Part shown: positions 59,615 to 64,000 of the stretch, in pieces
How the letters are laid out: every line of letters begins with the position of its first letter
How positions within the stretch are numbered: the first letter of the stretch is position 1
NCBI GenBank assembly: GCA_003952965.2
Contig: CM025856.1
Location: 22,784,280 to 22,848,279 of the forward strand
Direction: 5' to 3'
DNA: 64,000 bases
Origin: Morella rubra
Taxonomy: Eukaryota > Streptophyta > Magnoliopsida > Fagales > Myricaceae
Program-made: the position numbers and the translations under genes
The notes under the pieces: generated by a model
The model's database searches: none
What the model was told of the DNA's origin: nothing
The model's input: only the letters and a program-made list of their open reading frames with translations

Positions 59615-62600
59615 GTAGTCACTTCTCCGTCAATACACCAATCAGGTACACAATCTGTGATAAGAATTTGGTCAATCAGCAACAAAGAATCTCCTTCTAT
59701 CAAAATTTCTCCCCCATTCATCTCTGCAGCCAAAAAGAAGACCAGCCTAGCCACAATTGCTTCTCCTTTTAAAGGATTCGAGCCAATCTTCCTGCACAGG
59801 TGAATTTTCAACAGCTCACCTTGGAAATTTCTACATACTGCAGCTGCAAAAATCACATTATTTTTTACAGCAGCATCAAAATTGATTTTCAAAGATGCGG
59901 CAGGAGGGGGATGCCAAGATTGAATTGCCACAACATCTCCCGAATTCCAAGCATCTCTATAGGCAGTAAACCTTTTCCACACTGCTCTAATAGCCTACAT
60001 TTTCTCGGGCTGTTGTTCTTTATGAACAGCTCTATTTCGTGTGAGCTATATGGTATCCATGGAAATAACCGTTGCCAATATAAATTCTGGCCACATCTCC
60101 CTTACATTCCCCGGCAAATTATGGGGATTCAGAATGAATTGAATCCATTGAACTATGGGTTGACTGCTAAATCTTTTTTATATGAACGGCCAAGGCCCCG
60201 ATCTCCAAAGTATTCTGCTGAAGGAGCAGCCAAGAAATAAATGTTCACTTGTTTCCTCATGTCCAATACATAAGGGGCACCCTGAAACAGACGTATCTTG
60301 ATCTAGCCTATAGTTGCTCAACATGATACAAAGTGGCAGTGTTTTAGTAGCGATCTTCCATAATCACAACTTGAGCCTATGTTGGACTTTTAATTTCCAG
60401 ATTTTCTGCCACTCATTTGTACTCAAAGCCCCCAAATTTGATGCACGTATCCTTTAATCAAATAGATAGGCTGACTTTATGGTTAATACACCCTTGGGAT
60501 CATGGATCCATCTGGGGATATCTGCCTGTCCTACCCAAGAGAGGCTGAGATTCAGAATAGCCTCTTTTGAATTGGGTTCAAAAATGTCCCGAATGAGCTT
60601 TTCCTTTCAGCTACAAGTATCCTCATTTATAAGATCCTTGACTCTATTAACACGCCTATCCAACACAGCTCCGTCTTTAAGGTGAGGGACAAACCCTAGT
60701 AGCTCAGGAAGCCAAGGATCACACCATATGTTGATTCCAGCCCCGGTTAAAACACCCAAGCAGAATCCTTCAACAAGAATATCCCGCGTCTGGCTCATAC
60801 TTTGCCATATCCACGATAAACCACTTATAGGTGCAGCCTTTAAAAAATTGGATCCTCGACAGTATTTAGCATTAAGACCATGAGTCCATAGGCTATTCTT
60901 CTCGCACATCATGTCATCCCAACTTCACCACAAGAGCACGATTCAAGTCTTCCATCCATCTCAATCCTAGGCTGCCCCACTGTTTCGGACTACAGATACT
61001 ATCCCAGGCTTCGGGATGGAAACGTTGAGTTGTATCATCAAATCCCGAACAAAAGTTTTTTAAATGGATATCAATGCTCCTAGAAACAAATTTTGGGAGA
61101 ATGAACACCGACATGTAATAAGAAGGGATTGTCGTTGCTATGGACTGGATCAAAATTATCTGTCCCACTTGGGATAGTGAGCGTGCTTTCCAACCAGCTA
61201 GTTGACTCACAGCCTTCTCCTAGATGTCCTTACAAGCTTGCTTTCTAGATTTCAGCACACAAAGGGGTAGTCCAAGATACTTACCCGCCTCTTGAGCCGG
61301 TTGTAATCTGAAAATACTAAACACCATATCTTTTTGTCCTTGATCCATATTCTTGCTAAAATTGACAAAAAATTTCTGAGATTAATAACCTACACAGACC
61401 ACCCCGCATAAGTTTGCAAGCATTGGTACATGGATCTGACTTTGTCTGTATTAGCACGACAAAACAACATAGCATCGTTAGCAAATAAGAGATTAGAGAT
61501 GCGTGGGGTTGACCGAGAGATTTTTAAGCCATGGATTCTACCTCGCTCTTCTTCAGATTGAATAAGCTTAGATAGAACTTCAGTGACCAGCACAAACAAG
61601 AATGGGGACAAAGGATCCCCTTGACAAAGGCCTCGAGAGGGTTTGAAAAACCCATAGGGATAGCCATTTAGTGGAAGCGAGAATGATACGGTGGAGATAC
61701 ACTGAAAAATCCATTTTCCCCACTGTTCATTGAACCCAAAACATTTGAGGATTGCCATAAAAAAATGCCAGTCTACTTTATTGTAGGCTTTCTCCATGTC
61801 CACCTTCACCACTACGAATCCACCCTTGCCGGCCTTCTTCTTTAACGTGAGCATAATCTCATGAACCAGGATAATATTATTCTGAATATTGCGATGGGAA
61901 CAAACGCATTTTGGTTACTAGAAATCAACTTCGGCATCACTCTCTTGAGCCTTGTAGTAAGAATCTTCGAGATAATTTTATAGGCCACATTACACAAACT
62001 AATGGGCCTATACTGAGTAATTTTTTCCGAGTTATCAACTTTGGGGATTAAAACAATATGCGAATGATTCAATTGTTTTAATAGATAGCCATTACGGAAA
62101 AAACTCTGCATCATCCCAATGACATCCGATCGAACAACTTGCCAGTACTTTTGATAAAAGATGGTTGTAAAGCCATCCGGCCCTGGTGACTTTAATCCCC
62201 CAATGTCTTTAACTGCTGACCAGATCTCTAAATCATCCGGGTTTCTACATAGCAGATTATTGTCCTCTTCAGTGATCACCTTAGGGAGTAGATCTTCCAA
62301 ATTTGCTGGAAGGTTTGAACAGCTCCCCTTGAATAGCTCTTTGAAATAACTCTCAATATGATGTCCTATTTCATCTCTATCATGCAGCCCACATTCCTGG
62401 ATCATTCAAAATAGCATCAATGTTATTACCACTACGACGAGTAATAGTAGAAAGGTGAAAAAATCGGGTGTTCAGATCCATGGTGTGCAACCAAGTGACG
62501 CGTGACTTTTGTCGCCACAATAACTCCTCATTTTGCTACTCTTTCATCAACAAAGCACTCAATTCTCCTTCTCGGTCACTAAAGGCTACGCAACCCACAT

Positions 62601-63345
62601 CCTTCTATAACAAATCCAGATCAGATTGTTATTTCAGAATATTGTAGTGGATATTATTGAAGACTTCTCTGTTCCAACGCCTTAAGGCTTCCTTGGTAGC
62701 CTTAAGGCAGTGGCACAGAGTGTACGCCGGAGACCCCGAACATGTAGCTCTCCAAGCATTCTCAACAATTTCGATGTTGCACACATCATTCGCTCAGAAT
62801 GCTTCAAATCGAAATGGGTGTGGCCTCAAATCCCGATCGCCAAGAGTATCCAATAAAATCGGAGCATGATCCAAAGCCACCCGTGCTATATGTGAAACCG
62901 TAGCCCATGGGAAAAGACTACTCCATTCCCCATTTGCCAAACCTCTTCCAGACGTTCTTGAATTAATGCACGCCCTTGGCAACAATTTGACTATGTACAC
63001 GGACTGCTCGAGAAACCCAAGTCCATCATCCCCGCATTCCATAGAAAATTATTCATGGTGCTGGAAACTGAAGAGCCACCCACAGGTCTACCCCCCCATT
63101 TATCATGTTGATTTACAATCGCATTAAAATCCTCAAAACATAACCAGGGTCCTACAAATGAACGGCCACACAACTCAAGCTCATACCAAAATTCAGCTTT
63201 TGCATTCCAATCGGATGGGCCATGTACAAAAGTCAACCTGATTGGCTCGCGCGTTATGGATCGCAGGGCATGACTAATGTCCGCTGGAAATTCCAATGCG
63301 CATTGGTGCACAGGATGCGAGCAAAGTGCGCAAATGAAAATAGGT
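59615..63345 (-). mobile_element. L1-type LINE (non-LTR retrotransposon), 5'-truncated and decayed
   Basis: Minus strand, from the right: C-terminal part of the apurinic endonuclease (63,311-62,800: RLTFVHGPSDWNAKAEFWYE, PWLCFEDFNAIV, GGRP, then LFPWATVSHIA, DHAPILL, PFRFEAF); reverse transcriptase (62,405-61,390: SPGPDGFTTIFYQKYW, LIPKVDNSEKITQYRPISLC, PSRGLCQGDPLSPFLFVLV, LLFANDAMLF); a region with LAGWKARSLSQVGQIILIQS and NIWCDPWLP; a zf-RVT-like CPLC...ETSEHLFL stretch near 60,250; and a plant-type RNase H (59,982-59,615: LKINFDAAV, GEAIVARL, IEGDSLLL). ORF1 and the endonuclease N-terminus are missing, as expected from 5' truncation. Several stops and frame shifts are present, and the RT active-site motif usually FADD reads FAND. 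The 3' end abuts the Copia LTR and no clear poly-A or target duplication is seen. Confidence 0.88.
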
Positions 63346-64000
63346 TGTCATGGTTCAGCAAGGACATATAATTTATATGATTTCTAGTAATATCGAAAAA
63401 CATTAATTACAAGCAAAATACGTAGACACACCCCTGCACAAGGGAATGTTACCAACATTTTGGAATAATATGCATGTAGGAATAATAAGACTAGTCTTTC
63501 TTTTGTTGACCCTAATTTCCTTAAGTAAAAAGTGAATTTAACAAACATTGTAAAAAAAACAGAAGAAAACAAGGATAAGTAAAAAGCTACACTGAAATAG
63601 GGGAACAAAAGCACCGCTAGACACTGCGACTGGTAGATACTGGTTTATTCATCGTCACCAGAGGAGTTTGCTTAATGGGAGATAACAATTTCCCCACTCA
63701 TAGCATTCATCAATTGATGAACCTTTGTTGCCATTGTCGGTATCCTCGTTGATCGACACTGTAACTGTGTTGTGTCATTCGTGTTTTAGCGGGCGGGGAG
63801 GATGCCTCAACAGGTTGGGTGGAATCGGAAGAGGATGTCTCCCACTGGTGACGGCGAATGGAGAGGTGTACGTGAGCAGTTGAGTCAGATTCATGGTTTT
63901 TACCATGGGTGGACTTCGGACATGACAAAGAATAAGGCAAGCTCTTCGTAGTCGTGATGATGTCCGGGATCATGTTAGAAGTGATAGAGTCTGGGCTCCT
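63346..64000. other. unassigned sequence at window end
   Basis: No homology recognised. A minus-strand open stretch of 87 codons (63,973-63,710) is hydrophilic, Ser/Thr/His-rich, and could be part of an exon or chance; it has no motif I know. Confidence 0.35.

Noticed and set aside
63710-63973. 87-codon minus-strand frame as an exon
   Set aside because: No motif or splice evidence; kept only as unassigned sequence.
1-64000. tRNA, rRNA or microRNA genes
   Set aside because: No cloverleaf with A/B boxes, rRNA core words or convincing miRNA hairpin was recognised by eye; a covariance-model scan would be decisive.

Overview
This is nuclear DNA from a flowering plant, most likely a eudicot; the species cannot be told from the sequence. 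The grounds are a Raf-like MAPKKK gene of the plant-specific PB1-plus-kinase type with short AT-rich introns, a FAR1/FHY3-type fragment, and plant transposon families (hAT, CACTA, Ty1/Copia, SIRE-type solo LTR, plant L1-type LINE). No bacterial or organellar operon, CRISPR array, rRNA or tRNA was recognised.

Left part (1-41,978): one locus appears several times in alternating orientations. The complete version reads left to right: leader (about 24,600-25,533), PB1 exon and kinase exons (25,534-31,259), 3' flank, hAT element (36,178-37,398), FAR1 fragment (38,252-39,060). Arm A (1-7,610) is an inverted copy of the kinase 3' exons, 3' flank, hAT and FAR1. Arm B (7,799-13,632) is a direct copy of the kinase 3' exons, flank and part of the hAT. 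Arm C (14,541-21,860) is an inverted copy of the promoter, leader and PB1 half. Arm D (21,895-29,200) is its mirror and runs on into the kinase half (E). This gives two near-perfect palindromes, A/B centred near 7,651 and C/D centred near 21,878.

The joints and several internal stretches (7,611-7,798; 13,633-14,540; 32,641-35,777; 38,640-41,978) are recognisable but heavily garbled versions of clean sequence elsewhere in the window, rich in insertions and, at the end, in C runs. The last runs into a gap of exactly 1,000 N. I read the palindromes as most probably an assembly or gap-filling artefact around a single real gene, although a young real inverted duplication is not excluded.

Right part (42,979-64,000): a transposon graveyard. 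In order it holds a solo LTR with a perfect 5-bp target duplication; a 6-kb zone filled with degenerate copies of an 8-bp dyad (GTCCGGAC and C-to-T decayed forms), including a tandem repeat of about 226 bp and a broken transposon-type ORF; a decayed CACTA TNP2 transposase; an antisense LTR-end fragment; a broken Ty1/Copia element; and a 5'-truncated L1-type LINE on the minus strand.

The only credible host gene is the Raf-like kinase. As given, even its full-length copy carries an 18-bp duplication and a 1-bp loss in the kinase exons that the partial copies lack, so the partial copies probably hold the truer sequence there. I found no convincing undescribed biological system; the dyad-motif array at 46.9-53.1 kb is the most unusual structure.
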